Origin: Lobosporangium transversale
Lineage: Eukaryota; Mortierellomycota; Mortierellomycetes; Mortierellales; Mortierellaceae
Length of the DNA: 64,000 nt
Direction: 5' to 3'
NCBI RefSeq assembly: GCF_002105155.1
Contig: NW_019029055.1
Location: forward strand, 1-64,000
Below are positions 12,621 to 22,298 of the stretch, piece after piece. Position 1 is the stretch's first letter. Every line of letters begins with the position of its first letter. The notes below the pieces were generated by a model. The model made no database searches. It was not told the origin of the DNA and was given only the letters and a program-made list of their open reading frames with translations. The position numbers and the translations under genes were made by a program.

Positions 12621-12697
12621 GATGTCTCATTAAACGTTATCGCTTTTAGTTTTGCTCGCTTGATATCGCCAAGTACCTTCATTGCTGCATCGTAGCG

Positions 12698-13582
12698 TTA
12701 TACTGCTTTCCAATCACTAAAGTCAATGTCTTCTTCAAGACATTCCTGTGCTTGGAATCCCTCAGTCACTCCATCTTGCACCTCACGTACCCATTTTTGT
12801 TGTTCCTGTCCTTGCTCTAATGTTGCTTTTGAATCAGGGTCCATGAGTTCCTGATCATCTTTATCAAGTCTCGTGAGGACATTGTGAAGGACGACACAGG
12901 CTAGTACATGGGCTGTAGATACCTCAATGTCTTCTTGTCTTACAATTCTAAGTCGTAACGAAGTCAGAGATGGAAAACGACCCTTGAGCATCCCAAATGC
13001 GTGTTCAATCTTTACTCGAACGTGGCTGAGATGCTTATTGAATTCCTTTGCATTGGTGGTACGACCTTGCATTCTGGAGTAGCCTGTCATTAGGGTGGGC
13101 GACGACTTGTATGCCGCGTCTCCCAATAGATGTTCCTCCCCAAAAAAATATTCTTGTTTTTTTGTAAATTGCTTCGTTCTCTTGAATGCACTAGAATCGC
13201 GCCAAGGCCCATAATAGCCTGTATAAAATGCTGTAAAGATACCATCATGATCGCAAATCGCTGTCGTCCCCATTGCGAAGCGTCCTTTCCTTGTAGCCCA
13301 AATGTCTCGCTTCCAAGATGGGGCGCACAGGTAAGGAAGATCAGTCCCATCAACGAAACCCACGACATCTGGAAATCCTTTCTTTGCGAACGCCAACTTA
13401 ATTTCCGCTTTTCTGTTGGCATCGGGCCATTTGATGATATCGTTGGCTTTGGCGCAAAGTGCAGTAACAACCCGCTGGTAATACTTGTGTACGATACCAA
13501 CAGATACACCCATAGAAGGGCCAATCGACTCGTAGGAAGCCAGAGATCCATTGTGCATAAGTCGTTGGAGAGCAACCATCAT
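12698..13582 (-). CDS. PIF/Harbinger transposase (DDE_Tnp_4 domain)
   Basis: A 294-aa open frame with all three catalytic acids visible: Asp in DVVGFVDGTDLPYL, Asp in HLLGDAAYKSSPTL and Glu in HVRVKIEHAFGMLKGRFPSL. The HVLACVVLHNVL block after the Glu is also family-typical. In-frame sequence continues upstream of the first Met to about 13760 (LFGHIVELIKDHPCFQPTG and further), so the real N terminus lies further upstream or in another exon; DIRS-like sequence takes over there. The domain is complete enough to be active if a start exists. It is convergent with the decayed accessory gene at 11640-12620. Confidence 0.85.
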   Translation of the reverse strand: MMVALQRLMHNGSLASYESIGPSMGVSVGIVHKYYQRVVTALCAKANDIIKWPDANRKAEIKLAFAKKGFPDVVGFVDGTDLPYLCAPSWKRDIWATRKGRFAMGTTAICDHDGIFTAFYTGYYGPWRDSSAFKRTKQFTKKQEYFFGEEHLLGDAAYKSSPTLMTGYSRMQGRTTNAKEFNKHLSHVRVKIEHAFGMLKGRFPSLTSLRLRIVRQEDIEVSTAHVLACVVLHNVLTRLDKDDQELMDPDSKATLEQGQEQQKWVREVQDGVTEGFQAQECLEEDIDFSDWKAV

Positions 13583-13988
13583 TTGAATTTTGACGCTTGC
13601 TTGACCCTTATTACCGGTGGGCTGGAAGCAAGGGTGGTCCTTAATAAGCTCAACTATATGGCCAAATAACCGTCTGACTATATCCAGTGGTCCAGTTATA
13701 TACTTCCTGGCAGTATTTCCTGAGTAATAGCATCGTGCAATCTTTCCACATTATGAAGCTCCCGAGGCTGCTTTACCTCTATTGGGAATAGAATTGTGTC
13801 TGACTTATTGACGTCACCGCCCTGTTGAAGACATATCAAACCGGGGCAAACCATACTCTATCCCAGGACATCTAAAATGTCCCTGCAAATGGTGGTAAAC
13901 GATTCACCAAGCCAATGTCTCTCTTGAAGAATTCTAGAATATCTCCCTCTGTAGAAAACCTTCTATCCTCACAAAATACTGAAATAGC

Positions 13989-14832
13989 TTATAGTGGATC
14001 TCGCGAATTGTAGTTCTTGTCTTGTACTGGCCTGAGCCTATTGATGGATTCGATACGCTTGCTGATGCGTTCCGAGCCAATAGGCAAGCAAAGGTCGGTG
14101 AGGTTACGTACCAATGGGATTATCTTCGTCGCATCATCTTTAGGGTTCGCTATCTCACGACCGTAAGAATAAGTGCGTAGGCAGTACACACTATAAGTGC
14201 TGACAGGACAAAGGCTAATAATTAGTATGTCGTTCAAGTAAGCGGAGACGATAATACCTTTTCGACGGGCCCAACCAAGTACGGGCTTTAGCATCTTGGT
14301 ACAGACAAGGGGTGACAGTGATAGGCCGAATGGAAGGGTTCAAAACTGAAGCGCTTTGCCTTTCCATTGAAACCGAAGGTACATGTACTTCCTGCATGAT
14401 GGGTGAACCAGAACATGTAAAAAACGTATCGCTCAGATCTATGGAGGTCATATACTTGTTTCTCTTTATTAAATTGCATATTTGATGGAGTGTTTCCATT
14501 TTGAAAGACCCTTTTTGGATGTATTGGCTCAATGGACGGAGATTCAATACTGGTCTGATGTCGCCTATCTTTTTTGGAATAACGAAAATGCGACTGTAAA
14601 ATCCTGGACCTGTCGCCTCCTCGATGGCTCTCTTGTGTAACAGCGCTATCACTTCTTGTTCAATGACCGCCTTCTCGTGATTGGAAAACTAGTTCATGGT
14701 CCGATGAGGTGAGCGGCTTGGCGGCTCTGTATGGAATGGGATTTTGTAACCTTCTGTTATCACGGAGTTGACCCACTCGGAGTCGGACAGAAGCTGCCAA
14801 GCACACTGATAGAGGTGAAGTCGTCCGCCCAC
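13989..14832 (-). pseudogene. DIRS-type reverse transcriptase, broken
   Basis: The minus strand encodes, in order, LHLYQCAWQLLSDSEWV, a segment with one in-frame stop near 14692, the RT core GFYSRIFVIPKKIGDIRPVL, TSIDLSDTFF, then frame changes, and LKPVLGWARRKGIIVSAYLND. The active-site motif normally reading Y-x-D-D is YLND here, so one catalytic Asp is missing. With the stop and frameshifts this shows an inactive copy. The GWARRKGI and RPVLNLR motifs separate it from LTR-type RTs. Confidence 0.7.
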
Positions 14833-15009
14833 TAAGTTGTTCGACTTCCCTCCCCGTCCTTTTCCCTTGCTGTACCGAGAGCCGCTCCTGTTGTTGCCAT
14901 TCCTATTTGGACTGGGCGATGGTGACCGCCTCGATCTCGAAGGGGAGCGTCGATGCGACTGATTAGACGTCTCATTGCGATAGTCAATCCAGCGATCGCG
15001 TGAGCTCCT

Positions 15010-15861
15010 TTAATTATTATATCGATCGTTGCGTCTATGTGGTTGGTAAGTATGTTTGCCTTTGTAATATGACCTGTCTGACCTGTATAATCGTTTTGAC
15101 GATTCACGAACGACCTCAGTGAATTTTCTGGATTCAGCAATCTTGTCAGCCTCGAGAATTGGAGGTGTGGAGCCTATTGGTTTGATTGTGTGCCCCAGAG
15201 AACGAAGTACGACTTGCTCGCGGGTCCTAGTAATGTGAGTTGCAATTCTTTCCAACATGACTCGAATGACATGAAGAATTGCCAGCGATGAAGCCGACCA
15301 CTCTTCGTCAGGGTTACCTCTGTTGACGATTTCTGAGGCGTACGTGTCGATTGGCCTTGTGCAGTGAGCCAGCATGCTCTGGATCTGGGCCAGTTCTTTG
15401 TCGATAGCCAAGTTAAATTTTGAGATACCAGACTGGCTGGGAACGTTGGTGAGCGGAGCTGTGTAAGACATGTTGGCATTGAGGTGGAAGTCTGCCATAT
15501 CATAAATTTTGTCGTCCTCAGGGATCCGTGAATTAAAGAAGTGTCGACCTTCTGCTGAAGGGACGTATTCAATGAGCTTTTCATAGGGGTAAAAGGTCAC
15601 TGCTGTCTGTTTGCTGACAACGTGTAGATTGTGCCCTGTTTCACGATGTTCATCATTTTGACGACGCAAATCGTCAATTTCTTTTCGAAGAGCAGTGATG
15701 AGATCGGTGAAAGATTGTTCAGTGCTTTGGGGCGAAGATGATAAAGAAGAAGCATTGTTGGAGCTCATTATCTTAGTTTTACACGGAGGGATGTGTTCCA
15801 GCAGTGCGTGAATAAAAGAAAGAGGTGGAACATCTGGGAGAGCCCCACAATTTATGTACAT
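15010..15861 (-). CDS. Gag-like protein of the DIRS-like element
   Basis: A 283-aa open frame precedes the RT region on the same strand. It has a Ser-rich start, a short coiled coil (LITALRKEIDDLRRQNDEH), a mid-region typical of DIRS/Ngaro gag (GRHFFNSRIPEDDKIYDMAD, and later IDKELAQIQSMLAHCTRPID) and a basic Tyr/Arg-rich tail (YYKGKHTYQPHRRNDRYNN) that probably binds RNA. An internal Met at the MSSNNASS stretch could be the true start. The frame is still open although the RT is not. Confidence 0.6.
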   Translation of the reverse strand: MYINCGALPDVPPLSFIHALLEHIPPCKTKIMSSNNASSLSSSPQSTEQSFTDLITALRKEIDDLRRQNDEHRETGHNLHVVSKQTAVTFYPYEKLIEYVPSAEGRHFFNSRIPEDDKIYDMADFHLNANMSYTAPLTNVPSQSGISKFNLAIDKELAQIQSMLAHCTRPIDTYASEIVNRGNPDEEWSASSLAILHVIRVMLERIATHITRTREQVVLRSLGHTIKPIGSTPPILEADKIAESRKFTEVVRESSKRLYRSDRSYYKGKHTYQPHRRNDRYNN

Positions 15862-16026
15862 GTAATGGTCAAAAAAAAAATAAAAAATAAAAAATAAAAA
15901 GCTTCTTTATTATCAGTATCGCAACCCTAGGCTCGACCCAGCCCTCTCTAGTTTGAAATGTGACCGGAAACATATCAGTTTCCTTTTTAGGTCACACATA
16001 ACTAGAGGGGCGAAGAATTTTTGAGT

Positions 16027-16240
16027 GTTTTGGCGTGGGTCCGAGAAAGGAAATGGTTGCATTTAATTGAGTCCACTGCGTGCACTTAGAGAGATAAACG
16101 TGATCTAGTCAGGCACAACAACAAATAAAAAATAAATCAAACAAAAGTTCAAAAAAAAAGCCTTCACACTTCAGCAACACTCAAAGCTTCTGAACCTCAC
16201 CAAAAATATCTAACTTCAAGGTAAATATTTAAGAAAGAAA
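16027..16240 (+). repeat. Left terminal inverted repeat of the helicase/DUF6589 element
   Basis: It matches 24240-24455 in reverse complement with a few mismatches and small indels in A/T-runs. Shared landmarks are GGTTGCATTTAATTGAGTCC, GTGCACTTAGAGAG and CACACTTCAGCAACACTC. Its inner edge is a few tens of bases short of the helicase 5' region. Confidence 0.85.
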
Positions 16241-16364
16241 GAATAATAAAAGATGAACTACAATTGTTCTTGTCCGTTCTTTTGATCTGATCTATGGCTG
16301 CGCCACCATTGTTCGCTGCGCTTCTCATATCCTCGTGTAAAAAAAAAGAAAAATAGTAACTATA

Positions 16365-18524
16365 ATGATCACTCCAGAGATTGTCAAAATTGAGTGTGAG
16401 CGGAAGTTTGGATTGACACCCAAGGAGGATCAAATAAAGGTCATCCAATGTATTGACCAAGGAACAGATTGTGTCCTAATCGCGCCATGCGGATGGGGCA
16501 AAACGCTTGTCTATTTCCTTCCTCCGGTTCTTTGGCTAGAGCAGACTATCCTTATAATAAGCCCTCTGAAGGCGACTATGTGGGAACAATCTGCAAAGCT
16601 AAACAAACTTGAGATCAGGAATGTAGCTTTATCTGCTGGGGATCAAATTACCTCCAACGAGCAACTAGTTAAGGATCTTTCCGAGGGTATCTACAGGGCT
16701 GTTTTCGTAACCCCTGAGCTCTTGTTTGAAAGCGACCACTTAAAAGGAATCTGGAGAAATAAGAGATGGCAACAGCAATTATTGGCCGTGATTGTAGATG
16801 ATGCCCATGTTGTGAGTACATGGGGCGATAAATTCAGGGAGGCATATTCAATGATTTTCTCCTTTCGACCTACGATCCGAAATATACCTTTTATTGCTGT
16901 TTCGGCTACGCTCCCCAAATATCTACTAGGAGACGTTACTCGGGCAATACGAATGGAGGATCCTCTAATCATCAATCTTGGGAATGATCGACCAAACATC
17001 AGATATGAGGTGAAGATATACTGCAGGAAAAAGGGCGAGCGCTACTCACATTTCAACTCCCTCTTGAATTTCAAAAAAAAGACTATTGCCTACTTTGACG
17101 CAAAGAACGAGATGATGGGGGTTTTCGAGCATTTAAAAAGCGTGGCCGGCAGCAACGCGTCTAAAATCGACGTTTTTCATGCTAATTTATCTGAAGAGGG
17201 CAAAATTCACCATTTGGAGCGGTTCGCACAGGGAGAAATCTTGCTACTCCTTTCAACAGAAGCGGCAGGAATGGGATGCGACATAGGTGATATCGATCGA
17301 GTTGTTCAAGTCGGCGTACCCGACTCTGTAGTATCACTTGTTCAACGACTCGGGCGCGCAGCCCGCGATCCACAGCGGAAAGGGGTTGGCATTGTCTTAG
17401 TAGCGGACGGTGAAGTTAACAGCAAGCTTTCCAAGGATGCAGCAGTCGGAAGAGCGGCCCCCAAACGCATGAAGTTTGATCAAGCTGTCAACGACTTCAT
17501 CAACACTAAGTTGTGCAGAAGAGCTGTACTTAACAACGTATTCCAAAACCCGCCTGGATACACTGAAGACTGCTGTGATTTGTGTAGGCCTTGCCTGGAC
17601 GAAGATGTGTCGCACAACGATGTCCTAAAGCGTGCTCCAAAATGGGTATTGAGATGTTTTTCAGATATTAGAAGTCAAGGAGATCAAAAGTTGTTTTTAT
17701 TATTGTCAAACGAGAGCCTTTTATCAAGGACTCTCTATGACCGTCACATGATATTCTGACCTTATGAATAAAAATGGAAGTGCACCTGAGGTGCACTCCC
17801 AAGCCTCGGTACGTAACAGGTATCTGTTAGTGCGCCTCGGACTGCCGAACAGAAGAGGCTTGCAAAGGATATCTTGGTTTCGTGGCGACTTGAAGCATTT
17901 AACCGAGATCTATATCCTATATGTAGCGAAGCCACTCCCAGCTGCGTATTGCCTGAGAAGGTGCTCGAAAAATTGGGGGATAATTTTGGGAAGATCACAG
18001 ATACTGCATCAATCAACGAATTGACAATATGGACACCGTTCTTCGATTTCCACTTGAGCCAGGTGGCAGGAATATTGAAGAGATTGAATGCAGATATCAA
18101 TGATGGCAGCCAGCTACGGGATGTAGCGGTGTACCTAAAGGGATCAACTGGAGACAATCATACTGTGCAGACCAGATGCGCCGATAAGCCGCTGGAAGGC
18201 GGAAGTTTCCTGTATGGGGATAAATATCAATTGCTGCACCGTCCTGCCCCGATCTCCAGGGATTTCCGGAGCAACTCCAACCCAAATACACAACCCTTGC
18301 CACTCTTTCCAGGCGAATTTTTAGAACTAGACTTGCCCAGAAAAGAATCCGCTGCAGTTCAAGAGATCCTGTCGATGGATGTTTCCGAAATACCAACTTC
18401 TCCAAGCTTACGGTCGTGGCGACTAGACTGCCCATCGGATGCGCCCATACTGCCACCGTCCCCCATATCCGAACTTCCACACCAAGGCCACAGTTTAAGA
18501 TCATTGATTACTCCACAGCTTTGA
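16365..18524 (+). CDS. RecQ-like superfamily 2 DNA helicase, two exons
   Basis: Exon 1 (16365-17645) and exon 2 (17820-18524) join in phase 0 across a ~174-bp intron (GTATTG donor, TAACAG acceptor) to give 661 aa; unspliced, translation stops at 464 aa. Motifs are Walker A at residues 41-47 (PCGWGKT), VDDAH near 143 (motif II, DDAH instead of DEAH), SAT near 179 and the arginine-finger motif QRLGRAARDPQRKG near 327. A Cys pair (DCCDLCRPC) suggests a zinc-binding segment. Exon 2 begins SAPRTAEQKRL..VSWRLEAF, like the extension seen in fungal RecQ-like proteins, which supports the intron. It would unwind DNA, perhaps during transposition of its host element. An identical copy lies in the right arm. 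Confidence 0.8.
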
Positions 18525-18616
18525 AGAATAAATATGGCAACTAACAAATAGTTGATGAAACAGCTTTATCATCCACAAAACAAACGAAATCCAGAAAATT
18601 GTTTGGATAGACGCGT

Positions 18617-18651
<35 letters not shown>

Positions 18652-18705
18652 CTTTTGATTGCAAGGACCTACAGGGTAATGAATTAATTTTCTGCACTTG
18701 ATGTA

Positions 18706-18758
18706 CAGTCGAACTTGCAATATCCGGACATCCCACTGTCAAACTTGTCCGGATAATA
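18706..18758 (+). repeat. Left TIR of the Crinkler-bearing element
   Basis: About 52 bp starting CAGTCGAAC directly after TA. It contains a short internal inverted pair (GTCCGGAT and ATCCGGAC). Confidence 0.85.
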
Positions 18759-18829
18759 ATATATAGGAAGTTTCGAAGAGTTCAAATAGCACCGCTCAAC
18801 TCATACAGCAACAATTAAAAGGGCTGTAG

Positions 18830-19294
18830 CGACGACCGCAGCAGCAGGAAGAGCAGCAACAGCAACAGCAACAGCAACGACAGCACCTACAGCATCAGCT
18901 CGAACCACATCAGATAGGAGCACAATTACAGCAGTATCATGTCAAGATCAATCAGCAACACCAATATCACCAATATACGTTCAACTTTATGCAATATATT
19001 TACAACAATCAATGCCAACAACAGCAATCATCTCAGGGGCTGTCTAGTCCTCATCCTTCATTAGCTTTTCTTTTACTGGCTGCTCCTCCTGCTCCTCCTC
19101 CTCCTTCTCCTTCTCTCTATTGGTGGTACCCAATCCACCAAAGGCATCATTGTTATCCACATCTCGACTCTATCTATGTTCTCTGCAGTCAACGACTCAA
19201 TTGCCAGAGGACTCGGGAGCATCAACATCAAAGAAAAAAAGAAAACGAGAAACATGGATCTCTTATACATCACAAAAATTACGCGCCTGATTGA
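18830..19294 (+). pseudogene. Gln-rich coding remnant inside the Crinkler element
   Basis: An open frame begins just after a stop at 18827 and encodes a Gln run with EEQ, RQHLQHQL and later INQQHQYHQYTFNFMQYIY, then a Pro-rich stretch and a basic tail. Upstream of the stop the same frame continues Gln-rich (LIQQQLKGL), so it looks like a gene cut by a stop and lacking its start. Composition recalls the Gln/His-rich remnant at 10860-11080. No family is recognised; it could be what is left of the element's original gene or part of a longer 5' leader of the Crinkler gene. Confidence 0.35.
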
Positions 19295-19433
19295 TTTGAA
19301 TTGTTTCAGGAGCACAACACGTGGTTCATTTTCTTCACAGAAACAAATAAAGTACGAGATCAACATAATTTTGCCTCTCAGCACTCACTCATACTCCCTT
19401 TGTAACCTTGCAATCTTGTAACACTGTACAATC

Positions 19434-21745
19434 ATGCCAAAAGAAAATAAATCTACCTCTACACGTCCGGCACAAGAAAATAAATCAAAGAATTCTACAC
19501 ATCTGGCACGAGAGAATAAATCAATCAGAAATTCTTCACGTCTGGCACACAAATCTTCAATGTCGCGAATCTCTAAATCAACCACAAACAACATCAAGTC
19601 TTCCAAGCCAATTAAACTGAAACTTTTCTGCCTTGTGGAAGGAGAACCGGAATTCTCAGTGATCATTCGTTCCGACCAAACTATTGACGACTTAAAGGAT
19701 GCCATTAAAGCAGAGAATGAAAACACTTTTAATGGTACCGATGCGAAGGATCTTATTCTCAAGCTCATCCCTAATGGTTCAACAGTAGAGGAACTATGCA
19801 AGTTTCCTAAAGAGTCACTCAAGGCCCTTGACAACGTACTTGAGAAACTCCACACTTACTTTCCTGACGAGGCAGCAGATAATCTCATTTACATTATTGT
19901 TGAAGTACCGAAGCGAGGTATGTCTTTAGTTCTTATTGGACTGATAGTTTCGATTTAAGGCGTCAAACTGCCTTCTAAAACTATTCTATTTGTTTAAATT
20001 TTAACAAAGTTTCGAAAAGAGATCGAGATCAGCTAGAGAATGACGAGAGTGATAGGAGCTCCTCTAAAAAGGTCAAGCTAGAAAACATGAGCCTAATGGA
20101 GGCGATTAGTGCAGCAGGACTTGCCCAAAAGGCTTTAATAAACGGCGATCCTGATCCCTCCGTCCTTACAAGTAAAGAACTGGTTTCAGTACTTGGTAAT
20201 AATGGCGTCAGGGTGGGAAGGACTGACTTGTACTATTCAATATCCCAAACGGCCACTTCCCTCCAAAACGCATCATTTCAAGAATTAGACGTGATATCCA
20301 GCCCTTTGGGGACAAAGCTTCCTGTGATCGACACGGAAGATCTGTATGTACGACAAACTTACAAAGAATTCTACGATGAGATCATCAAGAAGTATGGTGT
20401 AGGTGGGGATATAAAGGCTGAAGACCCCCAAATGGTTCTCACAGGGACAGCCGGTATAGGAAAATCATCCTTTCTCGTATACTTCGCCATCCGAATGCTT
20501 GCCACTAGCAACGAGGAAGACCCGCCTATTATCATCATCCAGCAAAAGGAAGGTTCATCGTGTTATGCTTTCGGTGGAAGATCTACTATTCGAAGTGGGG
20601 AGATAAAGGATTTCAAATCCTTCCTGCAACTACCCAGCACTTGGTTCCTAGTCGACAGCTCACCAACACCACTGCTCTTGAAATCCAGGACTATCTTCTC
20701 GGTATCACCAAAAACTTTACTTTCTAGCACGAAGGGGTACCAAGAAATCATGAAGAAGGTCATATGGAAGTACTACATGGCTCCGTGGGAACTAGATGAG
20801 TTAATAGAATGCAAAAACAAGGTTCGAGTCTTTAAAGAGGCCTTTGACTCTGACAAATCCCGTGAGAACCTTTTAGAAGAGCTCTATGACAAGATCGGTG
20901 GCGTGCCAAGATATGTCCTCGAGAAACCGAGAAAGGTATTCGGGAATAATGGGACAATAGCCAAAGCCGAGTCGGAAGCATTAGAACGCCTTCAGCTAGC
21001 TCTTGACGATCTCCAGGACCCATCAAGGATAATAAACCATTATATGCAAGGCCGGGATTCAATGGAATATAGCAGCCAGATTTTTCACCGTTATCCAACA
21101 GAAGATCATGAAGGATTCGAATTACGATGGGCTTCTAATCATATTATGCAAAAGGTGTGTGGTTTATTAAACGAGAGTACCTGGGCCAATGTGTTGGGAA
21201 AGCTCGTCGATAGTAATCCACTAGGCAAAGGAGTAATGTTCCAAAACTATGTGCAGCGCATGCTGCGGCTGGGCGGTCGTAGCTTTAAGGCCAAGAGCAT
21301 TGATGGTGGCACTGAGATAACTATTGAAGTCGAAGAAAGTCCGAAAACCAAATTCTTTCATACTTTGGATAAATATGTGAAGGACGATATGGAAGGATCA
21401 TTGTGGCTGCCAAAGAGTAAGACCTTTGCTTGTGTGGATATGTTAATAGCTCCGAAATATCTACTCCAGATTACAACGAACAAGAATCATGGCATCAAAA
21501 GTAAAAACTTCAAGGAACTTCTGAAAACTCTGCAAGATAAAAAGTGGATTAGCTCCTCTGACGAGGTTGTATTTATTTTTGTTGTCCCGCAAGACATGGC
21601 CGAAGAGTTCAAGAAAAAAACTTACAGAATTGGAGCAAATCGTGTGGATCCTACGCCGACAATCGAATTAAAAAATATCAAGCAATATGTTTTGGCGGTT
21701 GATCTGCAAGATGAGCTCCGGAGATGCAGGAAGAAGGCAAGCTAG
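19434..21745 (+). CDS. Crinkler (CRN) family protein: CRN header, P-loop NTPase, REase-like C terminus
   Basis: Exons 19434-19917 and 20010-21745 join in phase 1 (GTATGT donor, ACAAAG acceptor) to give 739 aa. Residues 1-50 hold an imperfect ~13-residue repeat (RPAQENKS, HLARENKS). Residues ~60-160 are a CRN/Crinkler N-terminal domain (KLKLFCLVEGE, TIDDLKDAIKAEN) ending IIVEVPKR, where relatives have their HVLVxxP-type junction. A Lys/Arg-rich linker follows. Residue ~305 starts a Walker A (GTAGIGKSS) in an NTPase domain, and residues ~633-657 (ACVDMLI..YLLQITTNKNHGIK) resemble the D..QxTxxK core of restriction-endonuclease-fold domains. Relatives are effectors or intragenomic-conflict proteins acting in nuclei; that is family knowledge. 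No signal peptide is visible. Confidence 0.8.
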
Positions 21746-22010
21746 ACGGACAACTCAAATGAAAGTAGAATTGTGAATCAATAAAGTCCATGTACTCTGA
21801 TAGAGGAACTAAATCGTGAATAGATCTCGGATGAGGTGTGATTGGAGAGTGAAGAAGTTGAATATATGGCCCCCGGAAGCCGTTGGCTAATGAATGATGA
21901 TAAAGAAAATAATGATGGGGAACCTAAGATGAAGGGAATAGAGAAAAGAGAAAGAGAGGAGGAGGAGGAGAGAGAGAGAAGAGAGGGATAGAGGCGAAGA
22001 TAAGCTCGTA

Positions 22011-22047
<37 letters not shown>

Positions 22048-22143
22048 GTCTGTGTGGAGGGTTGTGCCTAACAGAGGACTGTATATATATTTTATAAAGT
22101 TTAGAATACCACCCAACTCAGTAAAACCTAATTATTATCCGCC

Positions 22144-22196
22144 AAATATCCGGACAAGTTTGACAGTGGGATGTCCAGATATTGCAAGTTCGACTG
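22144..22196 (-). repeat. Right TIR of the Crinkler-bearing element
   Basis: Inverted copy of 18706-18758 with one change (CCGGAC to CTGGAC in the outward-in reading). This terminus is missing from the right-arm copy of the element. Confidence 0.85.
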
Positions 22197-22298
22197 TACA
22201 GTTACATTGGCAAAATATATTTAAAAAATAGCTAAAAAAAATTGGTCGTACAAAATCATAATGGTAATTTCGCTTGCACTTCGTCTGGCACATCGAAC

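Larger units (their letters stand above)
13740..16026 (-). mobile_element. Decayed DIRS-like retrotransposon
   Basis: Reading the minus strand, the order is a terminal region with a hairpin (15928-16026), a gag-like frame, then a reverse transcriptase with stops and frameshifts. The RT is of the DIRS type (GFYSRIFVIPKK, RPVLNLRPLSQYI, SIDLSDTFF, WARRKGIIVSAYL). No tyrosine recombinase could be identified downstream, so the element is truncated, probably by the Harbinger sequence near 13.7 kb. Its gag-proximal end is continuous with the inverted repeat bearing the helicase element. Outer limits are approximate. Confidence 0.65.
15928..21920 (+). repeat. Left arm of a ~6.0-kb near-identical inverted repeat
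   Basis: This arm pairs base for base with 33367-27375. Coordinates sum to 49296 inside the Crinkler gene and 49295 from the helicase outward, so only about 1 bp of length differs, in the poly-T tract near 18620-18650. The only coding difference I saw is one Gly/Asp change in the Crinkler protein (21306 against 27990). The outer end includes ~99 bp of DIRS-element sequence, so the copy extends beyond the transposon. The inner end falls in an AG-rich tract before the Crinkler element's right terminus. Confidence 0.95.
18706..22196 (+). mobile_element. Pogo-like TIR element carrying a Crinkler gene
   Basis: Ends at 18706 (CAGTCGAACTTGCAATAT) and 22196 (its reverse complement) match for about 52 bp with one mismatch, and each end is flanked by TA (18704-18705, 22197-22198). 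CAGT-type termini with TA duplications are typical of pogo/Tigger elements of the Tc1/mariner superfamily. No transposase is present; the interior is a Gln-rich coding remnant and the intact Crinkler gene. It is therefore non-autonomous, with an effector-type gene as cargo, and lies between the helicase and DUF6589-like genes of the larger element. Confidence 0.8.

Noticed and set aside
22046..22231. Short frame across the right TIR of the Crinkler element
   Set aside because: It is a translation of the inverted repeat itself; the same peptide appears at 30554 from the other copy of the TIR.
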